From: Robertmurraya korlensis NBRC 107688
Lineage (GTDB): Bacteria; Bacillota; Bacilli; Bacillales; Cytobacillaceae
Direction: 5' to 3'
DNA length: 64,000 nucleotides
Assembly (NCBI RefSeq): GCF_001591645.1
Contig: NZ_BCVH01000001.1
Location: 806,001 to 870,000, forward strand
Every line of letters begins with the position of its first letter. Position 1 is the first letter of the stretch. Positions 9,176 to 17,908 of the stretch are shown here, one piece after another. Under the pieces are notes generated by a model. That model searched no databases, had not been told where the DNA came from, and was given only the letters and a program-made list of their open reading frames with translations. A program made the position numbers and the translations under genes.

Positions 9176-9751
9176 ATGAGTTTAATTCCATATGTAATTG
9201 AACAATCAAACCGCGGGGAACGCTCGTACGACATTTACTCTAGACTGTTAAAGGATCGGATCATTATGATCGGTGAGGAGATTAATGATGCTGTCGCTAA
9301 TAATGTTGTGGCACAATTATTATTTTTAGCAGCCGATAATCCGGACAAAGACATTTCTATCTATATTAATAGTCCAGGCGGTTCTACAACAGCTGGCTTT
9401 GCGATATTTGATACGATGCAATACATTAAACCCGATGTCAGAACCATCTGTACTGGAATGGCTGCTTCCTTTGGGGCTATGCTTTTACTTGCTGGAACAA
9501 AAGGGAAACGGATGGCCCTTCCAAATAGTGAAATCATGATCCACCAACCTTTAGGTGGGGCCCGTGGGCAAGCTACCGAAATCGAAATTTCAGCCAAACG
9601 AATTTTAAAACTTCGTGAACATATTAACCGGATTATTTCCGAACGAACGGGCCAGCCTGTTGAGAAGATAGCAAGAGATACGGACCGAGATTATTTTATG
9701 ACTGCGGAAGAAGCGAAGGAATATGGCATTATCGATGAAATCATTAGATAA
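9176..9751 (+). CDS. clpP: ATP-dependent Clp protease proteolytic subunit
   Basis: The 191-residue protein matches ClpP throughout, with the start [10 protein letters not shown] and the catalytic triad Ser98 (GMAASFGA), His123 (IMIHQPLGG) and Asp172 (RDTDRD). It forms the barrel peptidase that works with ClpX/ClpC unfoldases. The ATG at 9176 follows AAGGAGGAAAAAC. Several residues differ from the usual housekeeping Bacillus ClpP as I remember it (for example [14 protein letters not shown]), so this may be a second ClpP paralogue. Its position behind a sigma factor gene suggests a regulated or specialised role. Confidence 0.95.
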   Translation: MSLIPYVIEQSNRGERSYDIYSRLLKDRIIMIGEEINDAVANNVVAQLLFLAADNPDKDISIYINSPGGSTTAGFAIFDTMQYIKPDVRTICTGMAASFGAMLLLAGTKGKRMALPNSEIMIHQPLGGARGQATEIEISAKRILKLREHINRIISERTGQPVEKIARDTDRDYFMTAEEAKEYGIIDEIIR

Positions 9752-9755
9752 AACA

Positions 9756-9790
9756 AAGAGGAGTAGCCTTCTATAGGGGCTACTCCTCTT
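9756..9790. terminator. Bidirectional intrinsic terminator
   Basis: A 13-bp perfect stem (AAGAGGAGTAGCC / GGCTACTCCTCTT) stands between clpP and the convergent exporter pair. Confidence 0.9.
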
Positions 9791-10103
9791 ATGATACTAG
9801 TTTTAATCCAATTACTGAGCCTAACACCATAGCAATAAAGAGCATACGTTTCCAATCTCCCGATTCACCGTAAAGCATAATGCCGATAATTGCACTGCCT
9901 GCAGTCCCAATCCCAGTCCAAATCGCATACGCAGTCCCCATCGGTATAGATTTCATCGCAAAGGAGAGTAGAAAAAAGCTCACTCCAAAACCAAGAACAA
10001 CAAGAGCGAGTGATTGCAGGTTCCGTTTTAGATTGAATTGATTAATCAAGCTCACACCTACGATTTCAAACATTCCGGCTAAAATTAAAGCAAACCACGC
10101 CAT
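9789..10103 (-). CDS. ykkD: Small multidrug resistance (SMR) family exporter, second subunit
   Basis: The 104-residue, four-helix membrane protein has the conserved membrane Glu of SMR proteins in helix 1 (AGMFEIVGV) and the pattern PMGTAYAIWTGIGT. It overlaps the stop codon of the upstream SMR gene by one base (TAATG), so the two are translationally coupled and probably form a heterodimer. Length and order match B. subtilis YkkD. The guanidine-I riboswitch upstream of the pair points to guanidinium export in exchange for protons. Confidence 0.87.
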   Translation of the reverse strand: MAWFALILAGMFEIVGVSLINQFNLKRNLQSLALVVLGFGVSFFLLSFAMKSIPMGTAYAIWTGIGTAGSAIIGIMLYGESGDWKRMLFIAMVLGSVIGLKLVS

Positions 10104-10444
10104 TAGTTTTCCTCTCCTTCCTGAACCTTTTCCCCCGTGACTATTTTAAGCCCAATAATTCCTACTAATAAAATGAAAATAAGTACAATTTTTTCTATTT
10201 TAAATGATTCACCAAAAAACAAGATATCAGACAATACTGTACCGACGGTTCCGAGACCGACAAAGACCGCATACACGGTTCCAACAGGTAGTGTACGGCT
10301 AGCTTGCAAAATCACATAGAAGCTGACAGCAATGGAAACCACTGTCCCTATCCACCCCCATAGATTGTCGGCATGCTTTAAGCCAATGACCCAAAACACC
10401 TCAAAAAATGCAGCAATGACTACCATGAGCCAATTCTTATTCAT
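10103..10444 (-). CDS. ykkC: SMR family exporter, first subunit
   Basis: The 113-residue, four-helix membrane protein has its helix 1 Glu in AAFFEVFWVIG and the motif PVGTVYAVFVGLGT. A short charged C-terminal tail (EKVQEGEEN) follows. It is the first gene after a guanidine-I riboswitch, and B. subtilis YkkC has nearly the same length. Together with the overlapping partner gene it is expected to export guanidinium. A GGAGGGAT-type binding site precedes the ATG. Confidence 0.87.
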   Translation of the reverse strand: MNKNWLMVVIAAFFEVFWVIGLKHADNLWGWIGTVVSIAVSFYVILQASRTLPVGTVYAVFVGLGTVGTVLSDILFFGESFKIEKIVLIFILLVGIIGLKIVTGEKVQEGEEN

Positions 10445-10477
10445 TTAGATCCCTCCAAAATTATTATTCCCACAAAA

Positions 10478-10525
10478 TAAAAAAGCCCGAGAGCTACTGA
10501 AAAATCAGTTACCTCCCGGGCTTTT
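10478..10525 (-). terminator. Riboswitch-controlled terminator
   Basis: Read on the minus strand, AAGCCCGGGAGGTAACTG pairs with CAGTAGCTCTCGGGCTT and is followed by T. The 5' arm is shared with the 3' end of the riboswitch, which fits ligand-controlled attenuation. Confidence 0.85.
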
Positions 10526-10602
10526 ATCCCTCCGTGACACAGAAAAAACTGTGAGTTTTCTCTCGGTCCAGGCCAACGAGCTGTTGCGGAACCCTAGAAA
10601 AC
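10508..10602 (-). promoter_or_regulatory. Guanidine-I (ykkC) riboswitch
   Basis: The minus strand reads CTAGGGTTCCG, then GGACCGAGAGAAAAC, then a variable hairpin, then CACGGAGGGATAAAAGCCCGGGAGG. These are the conserved blocks of the ykkC subtype 1 aptamer, in order and with normal spacing. It lies in the leader of the two SMR genes and is expected to raise their expression when guanidinium binds. Confidence 0.95.
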
Positions 10603-10728
10603 ATTTTCCATATATAACAAAATACATTATACACAAATATAAATGTAACGCAAATAGGTTACATAGTTTCTAGTTTTATAAATAAGTATAATAGTAAGAT
10701 CAAATCATCTACCACTTTTGTCGAAATG

Positions 10729-10737
10729 TGATATAAT
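10729..10737 (+). promoter_or_regulatory. Extended -10 promoter of queCDE
   Basis: TGATATAAT is an extended -10 element. No good -35 is visible. The preQ1 riboswitch begins 20 bases downstream. Confidence 0.6.
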
Positions 10738-10756
10738 TCTCAAGGGATAAATAAAA

Positions 10757-10790
10757 AGAGGTTCTAGCTACCCTCTCTAAAAAACTAAGG
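10757..10790 (+). promoter_or_regulatory. PreQ1-I riboswitch
   Basis: A five-base stem (AGAGG / CCTCT) encloses the conserved loop TTCTAGCTAC and is followed by the A-rich tail CTAAAAAACTAAGG, as in the class I preQ1 aptamer. Binding of preQ1 should shut off queCDE. Confidence 0.95.
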
Positions 10791-10794
10791 AAAA

Positions 10795-10827
10795 CAGTGC
10801 TGCTTTCTTAGTGGCACTTTTTTTCCG
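10795..10827 (+). terminator. PreQ1 riboswitch terminator
   Basis: AGTGC (10796-10800) and GCACT (10814-10818) form a stem followed by eight T. The competing pair ACTAAG (10784-10789) with CTTAGT (10807-10812) overlaps the aptamer tail and can act as antiterminator. Confidence 0.8.
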
Positions 10828-10846
10828 TTAAAAAGGAGTATGCAAA

Positions 10847-11500
10847 TTGAAAAACGATAAAGCAATTGTTGTGTTTAGTGGCGGGCAAGATAGCACGACA
10901 TGTTTATTTTGGGCAATAAAGAACTTTAAAGAAGTCGAGGCTGTGACGTTTGACTATAATCAAAGACATAGCTTAGAAATCGAATGTGCAAAAAATATAG
11001 CGAATGAATTAGGTGTAAGACACCATATTTTAGATATGTCACTCCTTAATCAATTAGCACCAAATGCGTTAACACGCTCGGATATTGAAGTAAAAGAAGG
11101 GGAAGAAGGCGAACTTCCATCAACGTTCGTTCCAGGAAGAAACCTTTTATTCCTTACCTTTGCTGGTGTATTAGCACGCCAAGTAGGTGCAAAGCATTTA
11201 GTCACGGGCGTTTGCGAAACGGATTTTAGCGGGTATCCAGATTGCCGTGACATTTTCATTAAATCGTTAAATGTAACATTAAATCTTTCCATGGATGAGC
11301 AATTTGTGATTCATACCCCTCTTATGTGGTTAAACAAGGCAGAAACATGGGCATTAGCCGATGAACTTGGAAAGCTTGAATACGTACGTGAGAATACATT
11401 AACTTGCTACAACGGCGTCATTTCTGATGGGTGTGGAGAATGCCCAGCTTGTGTGTTACGTAAAAGAGGACTTGATGATTTTACCAACGGGAGGTTTTAA
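10847..11500 (+). CDS. queC: 7-cyano-7-deazaguanine synthase
   Basis: The 217-residue enzyme converts 7-carboxy-7-deazaguanine to preQ0 with ATP and ammonia in queuosine synthesis. It has the PP-loop [10 protein letters not shown] and the zinc-site cysteines in the C-terminal segment [20 protein letters not shown]. The start is a TTG at 10847 preceded by AAAAGGAG; the nearby ATG at 10840 is out of frame. It is first in queC-queD-queE, three bases before queD, under the preQ1 riboswitch. Confidence 0.97.
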   Translation: MKNDKAIVVFSGGQDSTTCLFWAIKNFKEVEAVTFDYNQRHSLEIECAKNIANELGVRHHILDMSLLNQLAPNALTRSDIEVKEGEEGELPSTFVPGRNLLFLTFAGVLARQVGAKHLVTGVCETDFSGYPDCRDIFIKSLNVTLNLSMDEQFVIHTPLMWLNKAETWALADELGKLEYVRENTLTCYNGVISDGCGECPACVLRKRGLDDFTNGRF

Positions 11501-11503
11501 CAC

Positions 11504-11983
11504 ATGTACGGATTTCGCATCGTAGAGAATCTTCAGAAGATTGATCAGGACATCAAACGGTCCGAATTAAAGTATCATACTAAGCGGGTACTTGTGAGCA
11601 AGGAATTTACGTTTGATGCTGCACACCATCTGCATTGCTATGAAGGGAAATGCAAAAATCTTCACGGCCATACGTACAGGGTCATTTTTGGCATTAGTGG
11701 CTTTGTTGATGATAGAGGGTTAATGATGGATTTTGGTGACATTAAGGACATTTGGAAAAATGAAATTGAAATTTTCCTTGATCATAGATATTTAAATGAA
11801 ACTTTACCAACAATGAACACTACGGCGGAAAATATGGTTGTGTGGATCTATGAAAAAATGAAAGAAGCTGTTTCAACAGAAGAACGCCAAAAGCTTTATC
11901 ATGGGGCCAGAGTGGAATTTGTTAAACTCTATGAAACTCCTACAAGTTACGCGGAAGCAAGAAGGGAGTGGATGGAGGAATGA
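11504..11983 (+). CDS. queD: 6-carboxy-5,6,7,8-tetrahydropterin synthase
   Basis: The 159-residue member of the PTPS/QueD family turns dihydroneopterin triphosphate into 6-carboxytetrahydropterin. The zinc-binding histidines appear in FDAAHHLHCY and NLHGHTY, and the catalytic Cys lies in YEGKCKNLHG. Its 3' end overlaps the queE start by four bases (ATGA), so translation is coupled. Confidence 0.96.
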   Translation: MYGFRIVENLQKIDQDIKRSELKYHTKRVLVSKEFTFDAAHHLHCYEGKCKNLHGHTYRVIFGISGFVDDRGLMMDFGDIKDIWKNEIEIFLDHRYLNETLPTMNTTAENMVVWIYEKMKEAVSTEERQKLYHGARVEFVKLYETPTSYAEARREWMEE

Positions 11984-12708
11984 GTAAGATTCCTGTTTTA
12001 GAAATTTTTGGTCCAACGATTCAAGGGGAAGGTATGGTCATTGGACAAAAAACGATGTTTGTCCGTACAGCCGGATGTGATTATTCGTGCAGCTGGTGTG
12101 ACTCTGCCTTTACATGGGATGGTAGTGCCAAGGACGATATTCGCATGATGGAAGCAGAGGAGATATGGCACGAACTAAAAGAATTGGGCGGAGACAATTT
12201 TTCGTTTGTAACGATTTCTGGTGGGAACCCCGCACTGTTAAAAAATCTAGACGAATTGATTGGTCTGCTTAAAGATAACCAAATCAGTATCGGGATTGAA
12301 ACACAGGGTAGTCGTTGGCAGGATTGGTTTTTACAAATCGATGAGCTGACCCTTTCTCCGAAGCCACCAAGCTCAGGAATGGAGACAAACTTTGAAGTGT
12401 TGGACAGTATTTTCGCCAACCTACAAGCCGGTGAATTTGCCAATCAAGTTAGTGTAAAAGTGGTAATTTTTGATGATAAGGATCTAGAATATGCTAAAAT
12501 GGTCCATTCTAGATATCCAGCGATTCCATTTTACCTACAAGTAGGGAATGATGACCTGACTAACACAAATAACGATGATCTTGTGAAAAAGCTATTAGAA
12601 AAATATGAATGGCTAGTGGATCGTGTGGTTGCTGATCCTGAGCTAAATAATGTAAAAGTTCTGCCACAATTACATGCGTTTTTATGGGGTAATAAGCGCG
12701 GAGTATAA
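11980..12708 (+). CDS. queE: 7-carboxy-7-deazaguanine synthase (radical SAM)
   Basis: The 242-residue radical SAM enzyme makes 7-carboxy-7-deazaguanine from 6-carboxytetrahydropterin. The cluster motif is CDYSCSWCDS (CxxxCxxC), preceded by the family signature FGPTIQGEGM. The ATG at 11980 (MSKIPVLEIFG) has GGAGG just upstream and is preferred over the in-frame ATG at 11968. It is the last gene of the queuosine operon; a terminator follows. Confidence 0.96.
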   Translation: MSKIPVLEIFGPTIQGEGMVIGQKTMFVRTAGCDYSCSWCDSAFTWDGSAKDDIRMMEAEEIWHELKELGGDNFSFVTISGGNPALLKNLDELIGLLKDNQISIGIETQGSRWQDWFLQIDELTLSPKPPSSGMETNFEVLDSIFANLQAGEFANQVSVKVVIFDDKDLEYAKMVHSRYPAIPFYLQVGNDDLTNTNNDDLVKKLLEKYEWLVDRVVADPELNNVKVLPQLHAFLWGNKRGV

Positions 12709-12720
12709 GATAAAATGGAA

Positions 12721-12750
12721 GCATTCACCTTTACGGTGGATGTTTTTTTA
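12721..12750 (+). terminator. Intrinsic terminator
   Basis: CATTCACC pairs with GGTGGATG (one G-T pair) around TTTAC and is followed by seven T. Confidence 0.82.
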
Positions 12751-12859
12751 TTTCAACCACCGAATATTTCGGGAGTGAAAATAATTCCATTTTATGTTAG
12801 TATATATAGATATAATTCTTGTACGTATTTGCGAATGATCAAAATTGGAGATGTAAAGG

Positions 12860-14068
12860 ATGGAAATATGGAAACGAAATTTGTGGGTACTTTGGATTGG
12901 CGTCTTTTTTACAGCAGCTAGTTTCTCAATGGTCATTCCTTTTTTACCTATTTTTTTAATTGAGATTGGTGTTCACGACCATACCGAAATGTGGTCCGGA
13001 TTATTGTTTAGCTCCGCCTTTTTTGCAGGAGCTATTGCTTCACCATTTTGGGGAAGAGTAGCAGATAAGTACGGAAGGAAACCAATGATTGTGAGGGCCG
13101 GGATTGTCCTGTTCTTCATTTATACTCTTATGGCCTTTGTAACCAATCCTTATCAAATATTGGTTCTTCGGATCCTACAGGGCTTACTAAGTGGCTTTAT
13201 TCCTGGGGCGATTGCGTTAATCGGTACAAACACCCCAACCAAACACGTAGGAAATGCTTTATCACTCATATCGACAGCATCAGCATCCGGTATGATAGCA
13301 GGGCCGTTAATTGGTGGAGCCATCGCGGAGTGGGTAGGGAACAGATGGGCGTTTGCCACCGGCGGAATCATTGTATTCATCGCCACCGTTCTTATTATAC
13401 TATGGGTAACAGAAGAAAACTTTGTTCCTAGTAAAGAAAGAGGATCGGTTAAGAACGATATTAAACTAGCGATGGCCAATCGTCCACTTATGATGGTCAT
13501 TGTCCTCACTATTATTACCAGCTGTTCCATCATGACACTCGAGCCTGTTCTCCCATTGTATGTGGTAAAAATCGGTGGATCCTATGAAAATACTTCTCTA
13601 TTAGCAGGAATCATCTTCTCCTTGCCTGGAATTGCTAGTGCCTTGTTTGCTCCGATATGGGGCAAATGGGCGGATAAGGTTGGTTTTCACAAGGTATTGT
13701 TTATCGGTCTTCTCGGCGGGGCCATTGGGATGCTCGCACAAATTGCTTTTACTCAAATTTGGGGATTTAGCATTGTACGCTTCTTGTTCGGCATCTTCTT
13801 CTGTGCCGTTTTCCCAGCCCTAAATGGTCTTGTGGTGAAAGCGACAGAGGAGGATTTCCGAGGGAGAGCCTTTGGATTGAACCAAACAGCCAATCAAATA
13901 GGCGGGATGATTGGACCGATGATTGGTGGAGCGATCGGTGGCCTTTTTCCTATCCAAACGGTTTTCCTTGTTACCGCAGTTTTATTATTTGCAGCAACGG
14001 CTTTTGTCTTCTGGAGTGGCAACAATGTTCAAAGCACAATGAAGAGAAGAGTCGCCCATAGCAAGTAA
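12860..14068 (+). CDS. MFS multidrug efflux transporter (DHA1 type)
   Basis: The 402-residue protein has 12 predicted transmembrane helices. The MFS loop 2-3 motif GRVADKYGRKP is clear, and a motif C-like GPLIGGAIAEW in helix 5 marks a drug/H+ antiporter. Overall it resembles PmrA/Bmr-type exporters. The substrate is not deducible. It is a single gene, with GGAG nine bases before the start, and a hairpin shared with the convergent MFS gene follows. Confidence 0.87.
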   Translation: MEIWKRNLWVLWIGVFFTAASFSMVIPFLPIFLIEIGVHDHTEMWSGLLFSSAFFAGAIASPFWGRVADKYGRKPMIVRAGIVLFFIYTLMAFVTNPYQILVLRILQGLLSGFIPGAIALIGTNTPTKHVGNALSLISTASASGMIAGPLIGGAIAEWVGNRWAFATGGIIVFIATVLIILWVTEENFVPSKERGSVKNDIKLAMANRPLMMVIVLTIITSCSIMTLEPVLPLYVVKIGGSYENTSLLAGIIFSLPGIASALFAPIWGKWADKVGFHKVLFIGLLGGAIGMLAQIAFTQIWGFSIVRFLFGIFFCAVFPALNGLVVKATEEDFRGRAFGLNQTANQIGGMIGPMIGGAIGGLFPIQTVFLVTAVLLFAATAFVFWSGNNVQSTMKRRVAHSK

Positions 14069-14069
14069 A

Positions 14070-14100
14070 AAAGGACGCCCAATGAGCATCCTTTTTTCAT
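14070..14100. terminator. Intrinsic terminator between convergent MFS genes
   Basis: AAAGGA and TCCTTT arms with an inner GC pair are followed by T on the plus strand. T-rich sequence also lies on the other side. Confidence 0.65.
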
Positions 14101-14101
14101 A

Positions 14102-15445
14102 TTATCCTATTTTGGCAGCTTGAGTTGATTGCTCGGCTGCTTTTTTTTGAATGAGAAAAGAAGTGAATAGAGCCAAAATACTCCCAATAAATCCAAACTG
14201 AAACAAGTGATGAATTCCTTCCATATCTGTTGCACCTGTGGTTAACAAATACCCCATGACCGTAACCCCAATAACGGTTCCCATGTTACGGCAAAGCATA
14301 AAGAACGCCGTTGAAACTCCCTTTTCATGTACCCCCACTAGTTGTTGAACCCCAATGACTCCAACGGTGGATAGCATTCCAAAGGCGATACCTTGAATGA
14401 TCATCACAAAGAATACAAACCAAAAGCCATGACCTGGGTTTAGAAGAAGTAACAATAGTCCAGAAATGAACAAGAATGCATTCCCAATAATAAGTAATCT
14501 TCGATAGCCATATTTAAGTATCCATTTTCCTGCAGGTACAGCTGCTGCCATCCAGCCAATAGCCGAACCAAGGAGTGCCACACCACTAAGGAAGAGAGAA
14601 AGGCCTGCAATATTTTGTAGAAATAATGGGATATAACTAGCTGTTCCAAAAAGGGCTAGATTCCCTATAAAACCATTAAAATTAATTCTAGAAATCATTT
14701 TGTTTTTAAACATAGAAAATGGAACAATGGGGGAAGCTTGTTTTTTCTCGAAGAAATAAAAACCTACCAGCAGAACCACTCCAACTGCCGCATAAATCCA
14801 TCTACTTTCCTCAACGACAGTCACTAGAAGGAGACTAGTGATGCTAGCGCCAAATAAGATCGCACCAAAATAATCGACCTTAGCCTTCTTTGGTTCATAT
14901 TCCTCCTTATAAGCCATCAGAGTGACAAAAGAAATAAGGCATATGGGTAGGTTAATATAGAATATCCACCTCCATGTTAACACTTCAACAAAAAAAGACC
15001 CTAACAGGGGGGCGAGTACAGCAGATAATCCCCACATACCTGTAAATAATGCCTGAATTTTCCCTCGTTTTTCAACAGAGAAAAGGTCTCCTGCAATAAT
15101 AGCTGGAAAGGGCATCATAAACCCAGCTCCCATCCCTTGTACGGCTCGGAAAATAACCAATTGAATCATATTTGCGCTCATCCCACATAAAAGGGATCCA
15201 GCTAAGAAAAGTAAAATCCCGAAGCCGAACACTTTCTTTCTACCGAACAGATCTGATAATCTTCCAGCAACCGGGGATAAAATAGTACTAGCAATCATAT
15301 ACGAAGCAAAAGACCATGCATACAGATCAAAACGACCAAGCTCTTTAGCAATCACGGGCATGGTAGTATTCATGATCGTTGTATCAATGGATGCAACTAG
15401 CATAGCGAGTACGATACTAACCATGACGGTTACTCTACTTTTCAT
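14102..15445 (-). CDS. MFS transporter, EmrB/QacA-like (DHA2) family
   Basis: The 447-residue protein looks like a 14-helix drug/H+ antiporter. It has the N-terminal signature LVASIDTTIMNTTMPVIA, the loop GRLSDLFGRKK and the motif C-like segment APLLGSFFVE. The start at 15445 (MKSRVTVMV) has AAAGGAG upstream; an earlier in-frame ATG at 15475 does not. It is transcribed away from the arabinanase and shares the upstream region holding AraR-like operators. A link to pentose metabolism is possible but not shown. Confidence 0.87.
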   Translation of the reverse strand: MKSRVTVMVSIVLAMLVASIDTTIMNTTMPVIAKELGRFDLYAWSFASYMIASTILSPVAGRLSDLFGRKKVFGFGILLFLAGSLLCGMSANMIQLVIFRAVQGMGAGFMMPFPAIIAGDLFSVEKRGKIQALFTGMWGLSAVLAPLLGSFFVEVLTWRWIFYINLPICLISFVTLMAYKEEYEPKKAKVDYFGAILFGASITSLLLVTVVEESRWIYAAVGVVLLVGFYFFEKKQASPIVPFSMFKNKMISRINFNGFIGNLALFGTASYIPLFLQNIAGLSLFLSGVALLGSAIGWMAAAVPAGKWILKYGYRRLLIIGNAFLFISGLLLLLLNPGHGFWFVFFVMIIQGIAFGMLSTVGVIGVQQLVGVHEKGVSTAFFMLCRNMGTVIGVTVMGYLLTTGATDMEGIHHLFQFGFIGSILALFTSFLIQKKAAEQSTQAAKIG

Positions 15446-15584
15446 AAAAAAATCTCCTTTAGTTGAGTTAATCATTATTTATTACTTCGATAATAGAAGT
15501 ATCTTGAACTTGAAGTATATTAAAACAATTGGGTGATTATGTCAAGGGGAAACTTGGATTTATTAGTTTCATATAATTTTGTAA

Positions 15585-15600
15585 ACTTGATTGTACATAT
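15585..15600. promoter_or_regulatory. Weak AraR-like operator
   Basis: ACTTGATTGTACATAT resembles, less closely, the two better sites downstream (15629 and 15727). Confidence 0.35.
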
Positions 15601-15628
15601 AATTACTAGTCTTTCCGTAATATAAATA

Positions 15629-15644
15629 ACTTGACCGTACAAAT
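15629..15644. promoter_or_regulatory. AraR-like operator
   Basis: ACTTGACCGTACAAAT matches the TTG-N-CGTACAA core recognised by Bacillus AraR, the arabinose repressor. It lies 170 bases upstream of an arabinan-degrading enzyme. Confidence 0.65.
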
Positions 15645-15705
15645 ATAGGTATTTAGTCACATTGATAGATTAGTAGTACTTAGTGTACTCTGTATTTAGG
15701 TTAGG

Positions 15706-15720
15706 TTGAAAGCGCTTAAT
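15706..15720. promoter_or_regulatory. Candidate CcpA cre site
   Basis: TTGAAAGCGCTTAAT fits the Bacillus cre consensus WTGNAARCGYWWWCA at 13 of 15 positions, failing only at the last two. Its place upstream of a polysaccharide hydrolase fits carbon catabolite repression. Confidence 0.55.
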
Positions 15721-15726
15721 CTAACT

Positions 15727-15744
15727 ATGGTTGTACGTACATAT
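15727..15744. promoter_or_regulatory. AraR-like operator overlapping the likely promoter
   Basis: ATGGTTGTACGTACATAT contains the palindromic core TTGTACGTACA. It touches a possible -10 (TATAAA, 15743-15748), so binding would block transcription of the arabinanase. Confidence 0.65.
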
Positions 15745-15814
15745 AAAATAAAAAGGAGGAAGCTATTGTATTTATAGTGAAATCAGAATCTAAATCGGAA
15801 AGCGAGAGGAAAAG

Positions 15815-17908
15815 ATGAGTAAACGAACTTTGCAAAAATTATTTATGGGTATTGTAGCGATTCTTTTAATTATTCCGATCTCGGCATTTGCAACTAGTAA
15901 AAATACTTCAGAGGTAACCCCAAGTAAAGCTCCAACTTTTAAAAATGCATCTGTACACGATCCATCCGTTATTAAAGCTGACGATACGTATTACGTGTTT
16001 GGATCTCATTTAGCAGCCGCTAAATCAAAGGATCTTATGCAATGGGAACAGGTAGCCAATGGAGTTAGCAGCAAAAATCCACTTTTTGAAGATGTGGTTA
16101 AAGAATTAAAAGAGACCTTCGATTGGGCTCAGTCAGATACCTTATGGGCAGCTGATGTGATTCAGCTCGAGGATGGAAAGTTTTATATGTATTACAATGC
16201 CTGTAAAGGGGACTCACCACGATCAGCACTTGGTATAGCAGTAGCTGATAGTGTAGAAGGCCCTTATAAAGATTTAGGAATCATTTTAAAATCCGGTATG
16301 TGGGATCAAACGAGTGAGGATGGGACCATTTACGATGCTAGAATTCATCCAAATGCCGTTGATCCAGATGTATTTTTTGATAAGGACGGAAAGCTTTGGA
16401 TGATGTACGGTTCGTATTCCGGCGGTATCTTTATAATGGAAATGGATCCTGAAACAGGTAAGCCATTGCCAGGCCAAGGCTACGGGAAGAAATTATTAGG
16501 TGGAAATCACAGTAGAATTGAAGGCGCTTACGTCTTATACAGTCCAGAAACAGACTATTATTATATGTACCTATCATTTGGAGGTCTTGACGCCGTAGGT
16601 GGATATAATATGCGTGTTGTTCGCTCTGAGAATCCAGATGGTCCTTACTATGATGCAGAAGGCAATGACATGATCCATGTGAAGGCCGACCCTAGCCTTC
16701 CTATATTTGATGACAAGTCAATTGAGCCATATGGAGTAAAAATCATGGGCAATCACCTGTTTGATCGAAAGATTGGTGATGCAGGGATAGGAATCGGTAC
16801 AGGTTATGTGTCACCGGGCCACAACTCTGCCTACTATGATCCTGAAACAGGTGAACACTTCTTGATTTTTCATGCTCGTTTCCCGCAACTTGGTGAAATG
16901 CATGAAATTCGAGTACATCAAATGGCTATGAATAAAGATGGTTGGCCAGTAGTTGCTCCTTATCGTTATGCAGGTGAGAAATTAGAGAAAGTATACCGTG
17001 AAGAAATCATTGGTGACTACAAATTAATCAATCACGGGAAGGAAATATCTGCAGAAATTAAGAAAACTGTAGATATTACGCTTGAGAAAAACAATAAGAT
17101 TACCGGTGATGTAACAGGAACATGGAAGAAGACGGACCATAACTCAGCAGAGCTGACAATTGATGGAAGTACGTATAAAGGGGTATTTTTACGTCAGTGG
17201 GACCCAACCTCAGAAACATATGTGATGACCTTTAGTGCCTTATCTCGGGAGGGAATTGCTGTTTGGGGAAGCAAAGTTCCAACAAAAACCGATAAAGAAA
17301 TCGTATCAGACATTGTAGCGGATTTAGCTATTGGTGACACGACTGCTGTTATTAATAATATCGAGCTTCCAACTGAAGGAACAAGAGATTCCGTTATTAG
17401 CTGGTCATCTTCAAATGAAGGTGTCGTTACAAACACTGGAATCATCACACGTCCTGAAGCCGGTTCTGACCCTACAGAAGCAACATTAACAGCAACAATT
17501 CAAAAAGGAAGCGAAACCGCAACAAAGGTCTTTACCATTACCGTTCTTCCAGGAAAGGCAAGTGGGGAGATTGCACACTATTCCTTTGAAGGAGATTTAA
17601 CCGATTCATTAGGTAAAGTTGGAATGGGAACAGAGACCGGAGACCGTATTGATAATACAGGCGGAATCATTAGCTTCTCAGAAGGAAAAAATGGAGATGC
17701 AGCTGTTTTTAACGGCGCGTCAGGAGTACGATTACCAAATGGATTAATCTCAAGTGACTCCTATTCCGTTGCACTATGGTTAAAGCCTGAACAGCTAACA
17801 CCATTTACAACAACCTTCTTTGGCGCAAGAGACGCAACTAACTGGCTGAGTCTTGTTCCAATGGGTTGGCAATCAAACGATGATTTGGTCTGGCACAGCC
17901 TGGTATGA
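15815..17908 (+). CDS. GH43 endo-1,5-alpha-L-arabinanase (AbnB-like), C-terminal domain interrupted
   Basis: The 697-residue product has a signal peptide ending near AFA-TSKN, then a five-bladed GH43 domain. The likely base is Asp49 (HDPSV), the pKa modulator Asp183 (VDPDVF) and the acid Glu236 (RIEGAY). A C-terminal arabinanase domain, an atrophied Ig-like domain (about residues 490-585) and the first half of a LamG/concanavalin-like domain (from about 590) follow. The frame then stops at 17908, while the rest of the LamG domain continues in the +1 frame to 18167. The catalytic part is intact, so the enzyme could still act on arabinan. AraR-like and cre-like sites lie upstream. Confidence 0.88.
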   Translation: MSKRTLQKLFMGIVAILLIIPISAFATSKNTSEVTPSKAPTFKNASVHDPSVIKADDTYYVFGSHLAAAKSKDLMQWEQVANGVSSKNPLFEDVVKELKETFDWAQSDTLWAADVIQLEDGKFYMYYNACKGDSPRSALGIAVADSVEGPYKDLGIILKSGMWDQTSEDGTIYDARIHPNAVDPDVFFDKDGKLWMMYGSYSGGIFIMEMDPETGKPLPGQGYGKKLLGGNHSRIEGAYVLYSPETDYYYMYLSFGGLDAVGGYNMRVVRSENPDGPYYDAEGNDMIHVKADPSLPIFDDKSIEPYGVKIMGNHLFDRKIGDAGIGIGTGYVSPGHNSAYYDPETGEHFLIFHARFPQLGEMHEIRVHQMAMNKDGWPVVAPYRYAGEKLEKVYREEIIGDYKLINHGKEISAEIKKTVDITLEKNNKITGDVTGTWKKTDHNSAELTIDGSTYKGVFLRQWDPTSETYVMTFSALSREGIAVWGSKVPTKTDKEIVSDIVADLAIGDTTAVINNIELPTEGTRDSVISWSSSNEGVVTNTGIITRPEAGSDPTEATLTATIQKGSETATKVFTITVLPGKASGEIAHYSFEGDLTDSLGKVGMGTETGDRIDNTGGIISFSEGKNGDAAVFNGASGVRLPNGLISSDSYSVALWLKPEQLTPFTTTFFGARDATNWLSLVPMGWQSNDDLVWHSLV

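Noticed and set aside
15767-15817. Leader peptide between the AAAAAGGAGG site and the arabinanase start
   Set aside because: The TTG following the site opens a frame of only three codons, and the 13-codon GTG frame at 15777 is too far from the site; no attenuator structure is evident.
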